64,000 bases of DNA from Allolucifera butyrica (GTDB lineage: Bacteria > Bacillota > Negativicutes > Sporomusales > UPPP01): NCBI RefSeq assembly GCF_900476375.1, contig NZ_UPPP01000064.1:30639-94638 (forward strand), given 5' to 3'. The translations under genes and the position numbers were made by a program. Positions 17,322-26,095 of the stretch are shown piece after piece. The notes under the pieces are model-generated. The model was not told the DNA's origin. It did no database searches and saw only the letters and a list, made by a program, of their open reading frames with translations. How positions within the stretch are numbered: position 1 is the stretch's first letter; each line of letters starts with the position of its first letter.

Positions 17322-18743
17322 TTGGCAGACGATAAAAAACTGGGTTTGATTGCCTTAATCGGTCTCGTGACCGGGTCCATGATCGGCGGCGGCGTCTTTT
17401 CCCTGCCCGCCGACATGGCCCGCGGCGCGGGCGCCGGGGCCATCCTCATCGGCTGGTTGATCACCGGCATTGGCATGATTGCCCTGGCTCTGGTCTATCA
17501 GAATTTAGCGGTCCGCAAACCGGAACTCAATGGCGGCGTGTACAGTTACGCCAAGGCAGGCTTCGGCGACTACATCGGTTTTAACGCCGCCTGGGGCTAC
17601 TGGCTGAGCGCGCTCCTGGGCAACGTATCCTATGCGGTCATGCTCTTTGGCGCGCTGGGTTATTTCTTCCCCGTCTTCGGTACGGGGAACAACGCCGTAT
17701 CCATTGTCTGCGCCTCGGTTCTGGTTTGGACCTTGCAGGCGCTGATCCTGCGGGGTGTGAAAGAAGCCGCGCTGGTGAATGTTTTGACCACGATTGCCAA
17801 ACTGGTGCCGATCTTCCTGTTCCTGCTTGTCCTGGTTGTCGCTTTTAACCTAAAAACCTTTACTTTCGATCTTTGGGGACAAGCCAACACTTCTTTAGGC
17901 AGTGTACTGGACCAGGTCAAGAGTACCATGCTGGTTACCTTATGGGTCTTTATCGGCATTGAAGGAGCCGTGGTCATTTCCGGCCGGGCGAAAGACCGGC
18001 GGGACGTAGGCAAGGCCACCGTCATGGGGCTGGTTGGGACATTAGTCATTTATGTGTTCGTATCGGTCCTGTCGTTAGGGGTTATGCAGCAGGCTGACCT
18101 GGCGAAATTGGACACCCCGTCCACGGCCTATGTCCTGGAAGCGGTGGTCGGTCCCTGGGGGGCCGTGGTCATTAACGCGGGCCTGGTGGTTTCCCTGTTC
18201 GGGGCGCTGTTAGGCTGGTCCATCCTGGCGGCGGAAATTCCTTTCGTGGCGGCCCGGGACGGCATTTTGCCGAAGATTTTCCGTAAGGAAAATCAAAACG
18301 GCTCGCCAGTCAACTCGCTGATCTTAACTAACACCCTGGTGCAAATTGCGCTGGTTCTCACCCTGGTTTCCAGCAGCACCTATCAGGCCCTGTATTCCAT
18401 CGCCAGTTCGGCCATTTTGATTCCCTATCTGTTCAGCGGCCTGTATGCCTGGAAGCTGGCCGCTACGGGCGAAACCTATGACGAGAACCCGGCGGGGCGA
18501 AACAAGGACCTAATGACGGCGGTCCTGTCCAGTGTCTATGCGGCCTGGCTGATCTACGCGGCGGGACTGAAATATATTTTGCTGGTGACGATTCTGTACG
18601 CAGTGGGCATCTTCGTATTCCGGCAAGTAAAACGGGAAAACCAGCAGCCCGTGTTTGCCGGTTATGAGAAAGTGATTGCCCTGTTATTCGCCGTGGCCGG
18701 GACGGTGGCCCTGGGCCTGCTGGCGACAGGCGGCTTGAGTTAG
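17322..18743 (+). CDS. arcD: Arginine:ornithine antiporter
   Basis: A 473-residue APC-superfamily transporter with about 12 hydrophobic segments. The first helix has the APC signature [20 protein letters not shown], and a later helix has the [14 protein letters not shown] pattern of basic amino-acid/polyamine antiporters. It exchanges external arginine for ornithine, so the pathway costs no transport energy. It begins at TTG 17322 behind AAAGGGAGAGG, and its stop abuts the region of the next gene. Confidence 0.95.
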   Translation: MADDKKLGLIALIGLVTGSMIGGGVFSLPADMARGAGAGAILIGWLITGIGMIALALVYQNLAVRKPELNGGVYSYAKAGFGDYIGFNAAWGYWLSALLGNVSYAVMLFGALGYFFPVFGTGNNAVSIVCASVLVWTLQALILRGVKEAALVNVLTTIAKLVPIFLFLLVLVVAFNLKTFTFDLWGQANTSLGSVLDQVKSTMLVTLWVFIGIEGAVVISGRAKDRRDVGKATVMGLVGTLVIYVFVSVLSLGVMQQADLAKLDTPSTAYVLEAVVGPWGAVVINAGLVVSLFGALLGWSILAAEIPFVAARDGILPKIFRKENQNGSPVNSLILTNTLVQIALVLTLVSSSTYQALYSIASSAILIPYLFSGLYAWKLAATGETYDENPAGRNKDLMTAVLSSVYAAWLIYAAGLKYILLVTILYAVGIFVFRQVKRENQQPVFAGYEKVIALLFAVAGTVALGLLATGGLS

Positions 18744-18768
18744 GATGAGTGAGGAGAGGAGAATCCCT

Positions 18769-19704
18769 ATGAAACTGATTGTAGCCTTAGGCGGCAACGC
18801 CTTGCAGGCGGAGGGCCAGCCTGCCACCGCGGCGGCGCAGCTTGCCGTAGTGAAAGAGACGGTGGTCTATCTGGTGGACCTGATTGCCGGCGGCAGCCAG
18901 CTCGTCCTCGTCCACGGTAACGGCCCCCAGGTGGGGCGGCTGGTCTTGCAGAACGAATATGCCCGGAAGATTACCCCAGCGATGCCGCTGGATGTCTGCG
19001 GCGCCATGAGCCAGGGGCTGATCGGCTATCACCTGCAGCAAGCCCTGCGGGAGGAACTAAAGCGGCGGAATATCAAAAAACCGGTGGTTACGCTGTTGAC
19101 GCAGGTAGTGGTGGACCGGCACGACGCGGGGTTTCAGAATCCCGCCAAACCGATTGGCCCGTTTTATACCAAGGAAGAAGCGGCAGTCCTGCAAAAAGAG
19201 CAGGGCTATGTGATGGTGAATGACGCGGGCCGGGGTTACCGGCGGGTGGTGGCGTCACCGGAGCCGCAGCAGATCGTGGAGCTGGAATCCATTCGGGAAC
19301 TGGTTGACGCGGGGGAAGTGGTGGTTACCGTGGGCGGCGGCGGCATTCCGGTGGTGGAAGAGGGCGGCAGACTGGAAGGAGTAGCCGCGGTGATTGATAA
19401 GGATTTGGCCGCGGCCCGGTTGGCGGCGGATCTGGACGCCGATGCTTTGGTCATTTTAACCGCCGTAGAACAGGTAGCGGTCCACTTTGGCAAGCCGGAC
19501 CAGAAGAATCTGGCGCAGATGAGTTTGCAAGAAGCCGCAAAGTATATTGCCGAGGGGCAGTTTGCCCCCGGCAGCATGCTGCCGAAGGTGAAGGCGGCGA
19601 TGCAGTTTGTGGCGTCAAAGCCGGGACGGCAGGCGTTGATTGCCTCGTTGGCTAAGGCGAAGGAGGCGTTGGAGGGACGGAGCGGCACCCGGATTGTGCC
19701 GTAA
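18769..19704 (+). CDS. arcC: Carbamate kinase
   Basis: A 311-residue enzyme, carbamoyl phosphate + ADP -> ATP + carbamate, the ATP-yielding last step of the arginine deiminase pathway. Motifs: N-terminal IVALGGNALQ, LVHGNGPQVG (~47-56), GGGGIPVV and VIDKDLAAARLA typical of the amino-acid kinase fold. The start is ATG 18769 behind GAGGAGAGG; an in-frame ATG at 18745 lies within that ribosome-site context. Confidence 0.95.
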   Translation: MKLIVALGGNALQAEGQPATAAAQLAVVKETVVYLVDLIAGGSQLVLVHGNGPQVGRLVLQNEYARKITPAMPLDVCGAMSQGLIGYHLQQALREELKRRNIKKPVVTLLTQVVVDRHDAGFQNPAKPIGPFYTKEEAAVLQKEQGYVMVNDAGRGYRRVVASPEPQQIVELESIRELVDAGEVVVTVGGGGIPVVEEGGRLEGVAAVIDKDLAAARLAADLDADALVILTAVEQVAVHFGKPDQKNLAQMSLQEAAKYIAEGQFAPGSMLPKVKAAMQFVASKPGRQALIASLAKAKEALEGRSGTRIVP

Positions 19705-19862
19705 GTACGAAGCTTCAGGGAGGGGGACGGGACGATATTGCTTCACTGTGTTCGCAATGACAGGCTGGGCCCATTGGGTCTTTCTTGGCAATGACAGGCT
19801 ACGGGATGGAGCGCGGCAATCTTGGCTTTTCCGAGAAGAGCAAAGTAGTTTTTTTATTTACA
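19705..19862. repeat. Dispersed-repeat-like spacer after arcC
   Basis: This 158-bp spacer contains GCTTCACTGTGTTCGCAATG followed by ACAGGCT, and then a second CAATGACAGGCTACGGGATG. The pattern resembles the short intergenic repeats ('...TTCGCAATGACAGG...') scattered through many bacterial genomes. Only this local copy can be seen. Confidence 0.4.
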
Positions 19863-19900
19863 GTCTGCCCCGTCTAGTTCATAGACGGGGCAGACTTTTA
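19863..19900 (+). terminator. Strong terminator between arcC and argR
   Basis: GTCTGCCCCGTCTA (19863-19876) pairs perfectly over 14 bp with TAGACGGGGCAGAC (19882-19895), followed by TTTTA. It ends the arc operon just 18 bp before argR. Antisense activity in the other direction is unlikely. Confidence 0.85.
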
Positions 19901-19917
19901 TAGGGGAGGGAACGGGA

Positions 19918-20370
19918 ATGAAAACGAAACGGCAGGTCCTGATTGAACAGATTATTGACCGGCAGCGGATCGGAACGCAGGAAGAATTGCTGGCAGCGCT
20001 GCGGCGGGAAGGGATGGACGCTACCCAGGCGACGCTGTCGCGGGACCTGCGGAAACTGAGGCTGAGTAAGGTGGCTATGGCAGACGGCGGCTATCGTTAT
20101 GCGCTTCCGGGACGGCATGATCCCGGCCCGACGCCCAGGGAGCGGCGGGTGATACGGAAGGCTGTTTTGTCGCTTGCTGCCAGCGGTTCATTGATCGTGA
20201 TTCACGTGCTGCCGGGCATGGCTCGGGCTGTAGCCCGCTGGATTGACGCGCTGTCGTTATCGGCAATCTTAGGGTCGGTGGCGGGGAATGATACTGTCTT
20301 TGTGGTGGTAGCCATAGGAGGGGCGGAGGGAGTTGCGGCGCAGCTTAGGACTTTGATAAAGGGTGGGTAA
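19918..20370 (+). CDS. argR: Arginine repressor ArgR/AhrC family
   Basis: A 150-residue regulator with an N-terminal winged helix (GTQEELLAALRREGMDATQATLSRDLRKL, ~19-47) and a C-terminal hexamerisation/arginine-binding domain with ILGSVAGNDTVFVVV (~114-128), the counterpart of the GTIAGDDT motif. The ribosome site is GGGGAGGG. It lies directly behind the arc operon terminator and so probably controls arc genes in response to arginine. A terminator hairpin this close to the start could also act as an attenuator. Confidence 0.92.
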   Translation: MKTKRQVLIEQIIDRQRIGTQEELLAALRREGMDATQATLSRDLRKLRLSKVAMADGGYRYALPGRHDPGPTPRERRVIRKAVLSLAASGSLIVIHVLPGMARAVARWIDALSLSAILGSVAGNDTVFVVVAIGGAEGVAAQLRTLIKGG

Positions 20371-21060
20371 GTGGGTGTTGGTTAGTGGTTGTGAAGGCAT
20401 CAGACGGGTGGAGTGATTTACTGCGTAGGTTTATTGATGCTGATAGGCAATGGATAACAAAAATTATTCTCTAACAGACTAGACCATCGTCACGGGCTGA
20501 AACCAGTAAAATTAAGGCTAGTGACAATGGTGACGGTAGTGACGATGCTTTCGGGGGTTTTACTAAATCCGAAAGTGACATGCCTAATGATAGAAAATAG
20601 TTGCGGTGAAGCAGGGGAAAATCGGATATGTAGAAAATCACAATCAAGCAATTCACATAATAAACGAATGGTAACGTTATAGTAACGGAGTACAACATTC
20701 CCAAGGGACGGAACATCCTCTCCGGACCCTACAACAAAAAAGAAGTAGAGTGCTCTAATCGGAGTATCTCAAATAATGTTCCATAGAAATGTAATGATAT
20801 AGATCGGCGTTTTGAGTGAAGAAGGCGGGTGGGACGTTGAATATGGGAGAGAAACGTAAGATATCTGGGGTGAACTTGTTTGAATCCCTAAATTTGCAAA
20901 ACAACTCAAACAAGATGGGCTTATTAATTTTCTGGAAAATTATCACAAAGTTAAGATTTTAATGGGGAAATGTAGAGACATAACAAGGCAGGGAGCTATT
21001 AGAGGTTGATATAGTAATAAAGAATGGGCCACTCCGTTTTGGTTAGCGGCGTGGCCTTTT
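20371..21060. other. 690-bp region without a recognisable gene
   Basis: Short frames only. One plus-strand frame from about 20476 to 20608 reads as an acidic Ser/Asp-rich tail and could be the 3' end of a lost gene. No RNA gene, terminator or intact mobile element was recognised. The region probably marks the left part of the mobile segment that holds the integrase at 21.8 kb. A small plus-strand hairpin (GGCCACTCC...GGCGTGGCC) lies near 21028-21055. Confidence 0.3.
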
Positions 21061-21076
21061 GATAATGATAGCTTAG

Positions 21077-21286
21077 CTACTTTTTTGGTAAATATTCTAA
21101 TAAATCCCCTGGTTGGCAATCTAAGGCGGCACAAAGTTTCTCCAATACATCCCAGGTTACGCCCTTTGCTGTTTCGTGATATAGAGCGGTAACAGTATTT
21201 CGAGCTATTCCCGCCTCTTTGGCAACTTCAGAAATGTTAATTCTTTTTTCGCCCATTATACGACTGAGATGACATTTTAAGGACAT
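21077..21286 (-). CDS. Small XRE/Cro-type regulator (YozG-like)
   Basis: A 69-residue single helix-turn-helix protein: LSRIMGEKRINISEVAKEAG, RNTVTALYHETAKGVTWDVL, then LCAALDCQPGDLLEYLP. This fits the short HTH_26/YozG group found near integrases. I chose ATG 21286 because AAAGGAG lies 9 bp upstream; the longer ATG at 21310 has none. It is divergent from the integrase and may control excision genes. Confidence 0.85.
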   Translation of the reverse strand: MSLKCHLSRIMGEKRINISEVAKEAGIARNTVTALYHETAKGVTWDVLEKLCAALDCQPGDLLEYLPKK

Positions 21287-21299
21287 ATATCTAATCACT

Positions 21300-21611
21300 C
21301 CTTTGCACATATTGTAGCATCTTCAGGTGATAACGCGCAATGACATAATCAAAATGTGATTGACGAGTATGCTCAAAGATGCTATCATGTAGATAATTGA
21401 TATGAGCAAAATGATTACATGTATGAACAATGAGGGGTGGGTCGCTATTAAAACAAGGGGGATTTAGAGAGCAGCAGTTTATATGGCACTGTAACCCGAT
21501 TAAGGAGGTGAAGAGAAGCCGAATAAAATGGCCGGGTACTGCTGAACAGTACACCGACTAGATAAAAGCGAGATATGCAAGCTTTTTGCCATCAATTTAA
21601 TCCTATAGACG
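21300..21611. other. Control region between XRE gene and integrase
   Basis: A 310-bp intergenic segment with a strong orphan AAGGAGGTG (near 21502) followed by only very short frames, suggesting a decayed small gene such as an excisionase. The upstream AT-rich part contains several ATGAT/ATCAT half-repeats. No operator can be assigned. Confidence 0.3.
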
Positions 21612-21716
21612 ATGAAATCACAGTCAAATATAGGAAGGAAAGTAGGAAGAGACAAACGGCTTGCCGAAGGGCTGGTTGATGAAGCTTTTAGAATATCTAA
21701 GGTTGTAGCAAGATAG
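21612..21716 (+). CDS. Possible 34-residue basic protein
   Basis: Frame ATG 21612 to TAG 21716 encodes a basic peptide with GRDKRLAEGLVDEAFRISKV. It lacks a clear ribosome site but is followed within 10 bp by a GGCGGG/CCCGCC hairpin and then the integrase, so it is positioned like a small excision or regulatory gene. Weak support. Confidence 0.25.
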   Translation: MKSQSNIGRKVGRDKRLAEGLVDEAFRISKVVAR

Positions 21717-21724
21717 GTGATGGT

Positions 21725-21743
21725 GGCGGGCGCTAATCCCGCC
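21725..21743 (+). terminator. GC-rich hairpin before the integrase
   Basis: GGCGGG and CCCGCC pair around a 7-nt loop, followed by GTTTACTT. Probable weak terminator or attenuator upstream of the integrase gene. Confidence 0.45.
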
Positions 21744-21767
21744 GTTTACTTATAAGGGGTGTTGTAA

Positions 21768-22973
21768 ATGGCCGGAAGGCGATCAAATGGTGAAGGGACA
21801 GCTTATTATAACGAAAAACGCCAGCGCTGGGAAGCGCAGGCAACTTATAAAGATACAGATGGCAAAACCAAGAGAAAAATGTTTGTTGGTAAGACTCAGA
21901 AGGAAGTTAATAAGAAGAAAAAGGAATGGATCAAAAACCTAGAGGACGGGCTGCTGCCGGAAGCGGATAAATTGACTGTTGGTGCATGGGTTGATCGGTG
22001 GTTAGAGGACTTTGTAAAACCTTCTGTCCGTACAAAAACCTATGAAAAATATTATAGCTGCATGAAATATGTTAAGGATCGATTTAATGATGTGCTAATT
22101 ACTAAACTATCGGTTCCGGACATACAACGGCTATTTAATGAGTTGTTAATTACTGGCGGTGAGAAGAAACAAGGACTTTCTTCTTCAACGGTTCGGGGTA
22201 TACGGCGCTATTTTATCGGGTGCTTAGATAAAGCGATAAAAGTGGGACTCTTGGTTAAGAATCCGGCCAAGTTGACAGACCCGCCCAAGCTGGTCAAAGA
22301 AGAGATTCATCCGTTAAATAAAGAACAAGCTAAGAAGCTGCTGGACACAGCCAGAGAACAGGCTAAATTAAGTTTGGAATCACCTAGAAAAGGAGCTGAA
22401 ATGTCGCAGAGCGATTTATATGTGGCTGTTTATATAGCGTTATCCACTGGTATGCGACTGGGGGAGGTGCTGGGACTGAAATGGGATGATGTTCACTATG
22501 AACAGAAGTATATTACAGTCAGAAGGTCAAGAGTAGGTACTCAGCACGGCTTTAAAATTGAAGAGCCAAAAACCGGTGTAGCCCGTAAAATACCGGTGCA
22601 TGAGGATTTAATAAAGACACTGAAGAAGCAACAAAAGCGGCAGGAGTGGCACAAAGAAAAGCTTGGCGACAAATATGAGGATAACGGCTGGATTATTGGT
22701 GGGACGTTTGGTAAATGCTATTATCCAAAGCATTTTTCTTCTAGAAAGTATAAGGCACTTTTGAAAGATGCCGGTATCGATACTAGTTTTACTTTTCATG
22801 ATCTGAGGCATACACATGCCAGTCTGTTGCTGCTTGACGGTATTAATCCAAAGATCGTGCAGGAGCGGCTGGGACACGCAAGCATTGAAATGACTTTGGA
22901 TACTTATTCTCATTTATTGCCTGATACTCAGGATGTGGCCGTGCGGGCGGTGGCAGCGTTTTTGGTTGGCTAA
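21768..22973 (+). CDS. int: Tyrosine recombinase / integrase (phage or ICE type)
   Basis: A 401-residue site-specific recombinase. An N-terminal AP2-like arm-binding domain (GEGTAYYNEKRQRWEAQATY, ~8-27) is followed by a SAM-like core-binding domain (~70-180) and the catalytic domain. That domain has the first Arg in STGMRLGEVLGLKW (~230), HDLRHTHASLL (~344-354), the GHAS His (~370) and the Tyr in TLDTYSHL (~380). The catalytic set looks complete. The ATG follows AAGGGGTG. It belongs to the mobile segment that includes the tRNA-Arg 3' fragment at 25106-25149. Confidence 0.93.
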   Translation: MAGRRSNGEGTAYYNEKRQRWEAQATYKDTDGKTKRKMFVGKTQKEVNKKKKEWIKNLEDGLLPEADKLTVGAWVDRWLEDFVKPSVRTKTYEKYYSCMKYVKDRFNDVLITKLSVPDIQRLFNELLITGGEKKQGLSSSTVRGIRRYFIGCLDKAIKVGLLVKNPAKLTDPPKLVKEEIHPLNKEQAKKLLDTAREQAKLSLESPRKGAEMSQSDLYVAVYIALSTGMRLGEVLGLKWDDVHYEQKYITVRRSRVGTQHGFKIEEPKTGVARKIPVHEDLIKTLKKQQKRQEWHKEKLGDKYEDNGWIIGGTFGKCYYPKHFSSRKYKALLKDAGIDTSFTFHDLRHTHASLLLLDGINPKIVQERLGHASIEMTLDTYSHLLPDTQDVAVRAVAAFLVG

Positions 22974-23163
22974 TATTTATTTGATAATAAAAACGAAACG
23001 TATAATGCTTTTTATTTAGTATCACGCCTAAGTAAAAAGCTATGTTTTTTTAGATACATAATGTTTATGAAAGGGAAAAACGGATGAATGACTAACTTTT
23101 ATTAAAAGAAATATAGCAAAGATACTTGACTGAAAATATAAAGAAGATTTTGGGGTGATAGTT
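22974..23163. other. AT-rich spacer after the integrase
   Basis: A 190-bp AT-rich region likely containing the promoter of the DUF4209 gene (TTGACT near 23125 with an AT-rich stretch downstream). Nothing else is seen. Confidence 0.3.
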
Positions 23164-24963
23164 ATGTCAGAAAGGTACACTATAGAAGATAGCGACTCGT
23201 ATCTGTGGGAAGAAGTTATAGATTTATTAGATGAAAAAACATGTTTAAATTATCATTCAAAGTTCTTCGAGAAAATGCGTAGTGTAGAAACGACTGACAA
23301 TAATAAATCTAAAGAGGTGTATAAATTTTTAGGAGATATTACGTCGCTTTGTCCGAATTATGATTCAAGAGACGAGCCATATAAAGCTCTAATAGAACTT
23401 GGTGCTTCTCGTAGTGCCATTCTAGACGACTTTATTCCTTCTATTGAGACCTTGAAAGAATTGATTCCTAAAATAACAGATCCAGAACTTAGGGCACGAA
23501 TTGCTGATGTTGTTTGGATTATTAAACATGATTATAATTTCGCCAATATTGCGATTCAAGCTTATTTGGGAAGCTATAATAACTTATTAAAAATTGAGAT
23601 GTTTGGTCCTAGCATTGAAAGAATTAAAAGAGCAGTACAATTGATAAACTATTTGGGTAAAAATAAGAAACTATACACACAAGTGACGGATATTATTGAA
23701 AATACATTAGAGCGATTTCAGGAAATTGTAACTTTGAACTATGATTTGATAAAGATCCTTTTAGAAATGGAAACTGGTAACCCTGATAAATATTCTGTAC
23801 TTACTGAAAAGTTCGCAAAGAAGTCGGAATATAATAGAAATTTTTACTGGGCACGTTGGTATTGGGATTTAAGTGCTAGGTGGTATTCTAAGAAAAAGGA
23901 TGTTTATAAAGTCAAGGAATGTCGAAAATCAGCTGCTGAAACTTTTGTAAAAGATGCAGATTTGGAATTGGAGAAGGAAAAACCCTCGTATAATACAGCA
24001 GCTTCTCATATATTAAGCGCAATTGAAGGCTTACGTAGAGTTGGTGGCGAGAAAGAACGGATCGATGAACTTCATTCTCGCTTGCTGGAATATCAAAAAA
24101 AATCTATGAGCGAAATTGGAACTATAAAAATAGAGTTGCTAACACCAGAACAACATGACTGTTATGCGGAATATGCAAAGAAAAGAGTCCGTGGCAAAAG
24201 TCTGGGCGATGCAATTAATGTTTTTGCATATATAGCCTCTTCTCCAAAAATGAAATCACTTCGAGACAACATTGATAAAATGGCTAAAGAATACCCGTTA
24301 CAGTATGGTATTACGGGTGTTGTTGTTAATGAATCTGGAAAGATCGTTAAGCGGAAACCTAGTATGATGAGTGATGACCCTAACCAATTAGAGGCGGCAA
24401 TAAAGGCAGAAATGTTTATGGCGGCTGTGTTGGTTCGTGCTCGTAACTTTGTGGGATTAATCGAACCGGCAAGGAGGGAGCTTCTTTTAGAGCATAAGGT
24501 AAATAAATGCGACTTGTATGATTTGGTAAGCTACAATCCGTTTATTCCTGATGGACGCGAACGAATATTTGCAGAAGGACTTTATTACGGCTTTATAGGT
24601 GATTTTCTTTTAAGTACACACTTATTAATTCCTCAACTTGAAAATTCTATAAGATATATACTGGAAGCTACGGGAGGATATGTTCCGCCTTTAGATGATG
24701 CTGGTATTCAGTTGGAGGCAAATGTAAATTCCTTACTTTACAATGAAAAGCTAACACAAATTCTTGGTGAAGATATTGTTTTTGATTTACAAGGTCTACT
24801 GATTGAAGAATTCGGCAGTAATATGCGAAATAAACTAGCACACGGCTTGATAGACTTTTATGGGTTTTATGATATAGAATCAGCCTATATTTGGTGGATA
24901 ACACTTAGGTTGTGCTGTGGCTACAAATTAATTTACTTGAAACAAATTGGAGAAGAAAAATGA
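23164..24963 (+). CDS. DUF4209-domain protein (HEPN-like), integrase cargo
   Basis: A 599-residue protein with low GC content compared with the arc region. The C-terminal ~130 residues match DUF4209: LIPQLENSIRYILEATGGYV, GEDIVFDL, then SNMRNKLAHGLIDFYG. RNKLAH (~555-560) is an Rx4H motif typical of HEPN nucleases. The N-terminal ~400 residues are helical, possibly a repeat scaffold. ATG 23164 follows GGGGTG; GTG 23155 is also possible. As the only large cargo next to an integrase it is a candidate defence or toxin gene, but activity is not demonstrated. Confidence 0.7.
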   Translation: MSERYTIEDSDSYLWEEVIDLLDEKTCLNYHSKFFEKMRSVETTDNNKSKEVYKFLGDITSLCPNYDSRDEPYKALIELGASRSAILDDFIPSIETLKELIPKITDPELRARIADVVWIIKHDYNFANIAIQAYLGSYNNLLKIEMFGPSIERIKRAVQLINYLGKNKKLYTQVTDIIENTLERFQEIVTLNYDLIKILLEMETGNPDKYSVLTEKFAKKSEYNRNFYWARWYWDLSARWYSKKKDVYKVKECRKSAAETFVKDADLELEKEKPSYNTAASHILSAIEGLRRVGGEKERIDELHSRLLEYQKKSMSEIGTIKIELLTPEQHDCYAEYAKKRVRGKSLGDAINVFAYIASSPKMKSLRDNIDKMAKEYPLQYGITGVVVNESGKIVKRKPSMMSDDPNQLEAAIKAEMFMAAVLVRARNFVGLIEPARRELLLEHKVNKCDLYDLVSYNPFIPDGRERIFAEGLYYGFIGDFLLSTHLLIPQLENSIRYILEATGGYVPPLDDAGIQLEANVNSLLYNEKLTQILGEDIVFDLQGLLIEEFGSNMRNKLAHGLIDFYGFYDIESAYIWWITLRLCCGYKLIYLKQIGEEK

Positions 24964-25105
24964 AGATTTAGGCAGGCAATTAGGCAGGCAATACTCTATA
25001 GAAGCAATAAAAAATCATAGACTGCAAATAGTTAAAACCCCGGCAAAGTGTTGATTTTGCGGGGGCTATAGACTGTGAATTTTGTATAAAAAGGCTTTGG
25101 TTGTT

Positions 25106-25149
25106 CTCCGGAGCCGGGAGCGCAGGTTCGATTCCTGCCGGGCGCACCA
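25106..25149 (+). other. tRNA-Arg(CCG)-like 3' half: attachment-site remnant
   Basis: The segment reads as anticodon loop CTCCGGA, 3' anticodon strand GCCGG, variable GAGC, a perfect T-arm GCAGG-TTCGATT-CCTGC, acceptor 3' strand CGGGCGC, discriminator A and CCA. The sequence 5' of it does not pair, so only the 3' half of the tRNA is present. This is what an integrase using the anticodon loop as crossover site leaves at the distal end of an island. The intact partner gene is not in the window. Confidence 0.75.
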
Positions 25150-25162
25150 TAAGAGAAATCAG

Positions 25163-25193
25163 GCACTTGCGGATTTGACGCAAGTGCTTTTTT
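25163..25193 (+). terminator. Terminator with conserved loop, copy 1
   Basis: GCACTTGC/GCAAGTGC stem with loop GGATTTGAC followed by TTTTTT. Near-identical copies occur at 31333 and 31676. It follows the tRNA fragment and is probably the terminator of the original tRNA gene. Confidence 0.8.
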
Positions 25194-25263
25194 CATGCTT
25201 TGAGGAACAAAATCTCAAAGTAAAAAAAGCCTTCCAGTAAAAAACTGAAAGACTTGAATTTGC

Positions 25264-25337
25264 TGGAGCGGGAAAAAGAGAATCGAACTCAATGTCTTTG
25301 GTTAGAAACCAACGCTTTACCACTAAGCTATTCCCGT
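25264..25337 (-). tRNA. Degenerate tRNA-like gene, Gly-type body with UCU anticodon
   Basis: A 74-nt minus-strand cloverleaf with encoded CCA. The acceptor pairs at six of seven positions (A1-C70 mismatch), D-arm GCTT-AGTGGTA-AAGC, anticodon loop TTTCTAA (UCU), and T-arm TTGAG-TTCGATT-CTCTT with two U-U mismatches. The body resembles bacterial tRNA-Gly (GGGAATAGCT...TTCCCGCTCCA) rather than the tRNA-Arg(UCU) at 54156. The mismatches suggest a tRNA pseudogene or a specialised mobile-element tRNA. Confidence 0.5.
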
Positions 25338-25465
25338 AAGTTAAACTTATTATATAGGGGAAATGTGTCAAGAACGTGACAATAATATGGAGATTTAAAT
25401 TTTATGAGAAGATATGATAGATACAAATTATTTTGGGTTAAAAAAGAAGAAAAGGAGGCCCAGCC

Positions 25466-25567
25466 ATGGATAAAAGCAGCAAAAAAAGGCCGGATTCAAA
25501 GCATACTGCCCTTGTACATCTTCCGGTTCCTCCGGGAGGGCGCAAGGGCAGTAGAGTGACTACTTAA
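25466..25567 (+). CDS. 33-residue basic protein
   Basis: ATG 25466 follows a strong AAAGGAGG ribosome site. The product is Lys/Arg/Ser/Pro-rich (KSSKKRPDSKH, HLPVPPGGRKGS) with no hydrophobic stretch. Its stop lies 2 bp from the end of the convergent gene at 25570. Small basic proteins like this occur among spore-associated proteins of Firmicutes, but no family is recognised. Confidence 0.45.
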   Translation: MDKSSKKRPDSKHTALVHLPVPPGGRKGSRVTT

Positions 25568-25569
25568 GT

Positions 25570-25938
25570 TCAGGGCTTTTTAATGTTATTTAGAGTATAA
25601 ATCGACATCCTGTTCATTTGGCCGATAATTTCTAATGCGTCTAAACCTAATGGCTTTTTTTCTGCCGGTTTTTTGTCTTTCGTTTGTTCTTCGGAGGACT
25701 TTTCTTTTTGCTGCTGTTTTTGCTGCTTAGAATCAGCGTCTGGATTTACGTCAATTTTGGCCGAGTGTTCTGACTGGAGACGGGTTTTAGGCTTGACCTT
25801 GGTTTCTTTCTCATCCATGGAAAAGACATTTTGCATGTCATTGATTTTTTTTCCGTGGCCATGACCGTGTCCGCCACCGCCATGGTGAACTTGAGTGTTT
25901 TGGATTTGATTCTGTATGGACGATATGTCATTAGACAT
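25570..25938 (-). CDS. Low-complexity His/Gly and Lys/Gln-rich protein
   Basis: A 122-residue hydrophilic protein with an AGAGGTGA ribosome site. Residues ~18-30 are a His-Gly run (HHGGGGHGHGHGKK) able to bind Ni, Zn or Cu. A long Lys/Gln/Glu-rich segment (~70-98) follows, then a short conserved-looking helix (PLGLDALEIIGQMNRM). It is probably a disordered metal-binding or spore-coat-like protein. No domain recognised. Confidence 0.6.
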   Translation of the reverse strand: MSNDISSIQNQIQNTQVHHGGGGHGHGHGKKINDMQNVFSMDEKETKVKPKTRLQSEHSAKIDVNPDADSKQQKQQQKEKSSEEQTKDKKPAEKKPLGLDALEIIGQMNRMSIYTLNNIKKP

Positions 25939-26095
25939 TGCAATTCACCTCTGTATAATCGTATAAAACAAATATGAAGAAATCATGACAAGAAGTTTGA
26001 AGTTTTAAGTTTATCGGGGGAAGGAAGCCATGACTAGTGTATAAAAAACATATAACAAGCAAAATATAAGCTATAGACAACATAGGAGGCTTGCT

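Noticed and set aside
21291..21554. 87-codon minus-strand ORF upstream of the small XRE gene
   Set aside because: No ribosome site, and it overlaps the real XRE start region; composition looks random.
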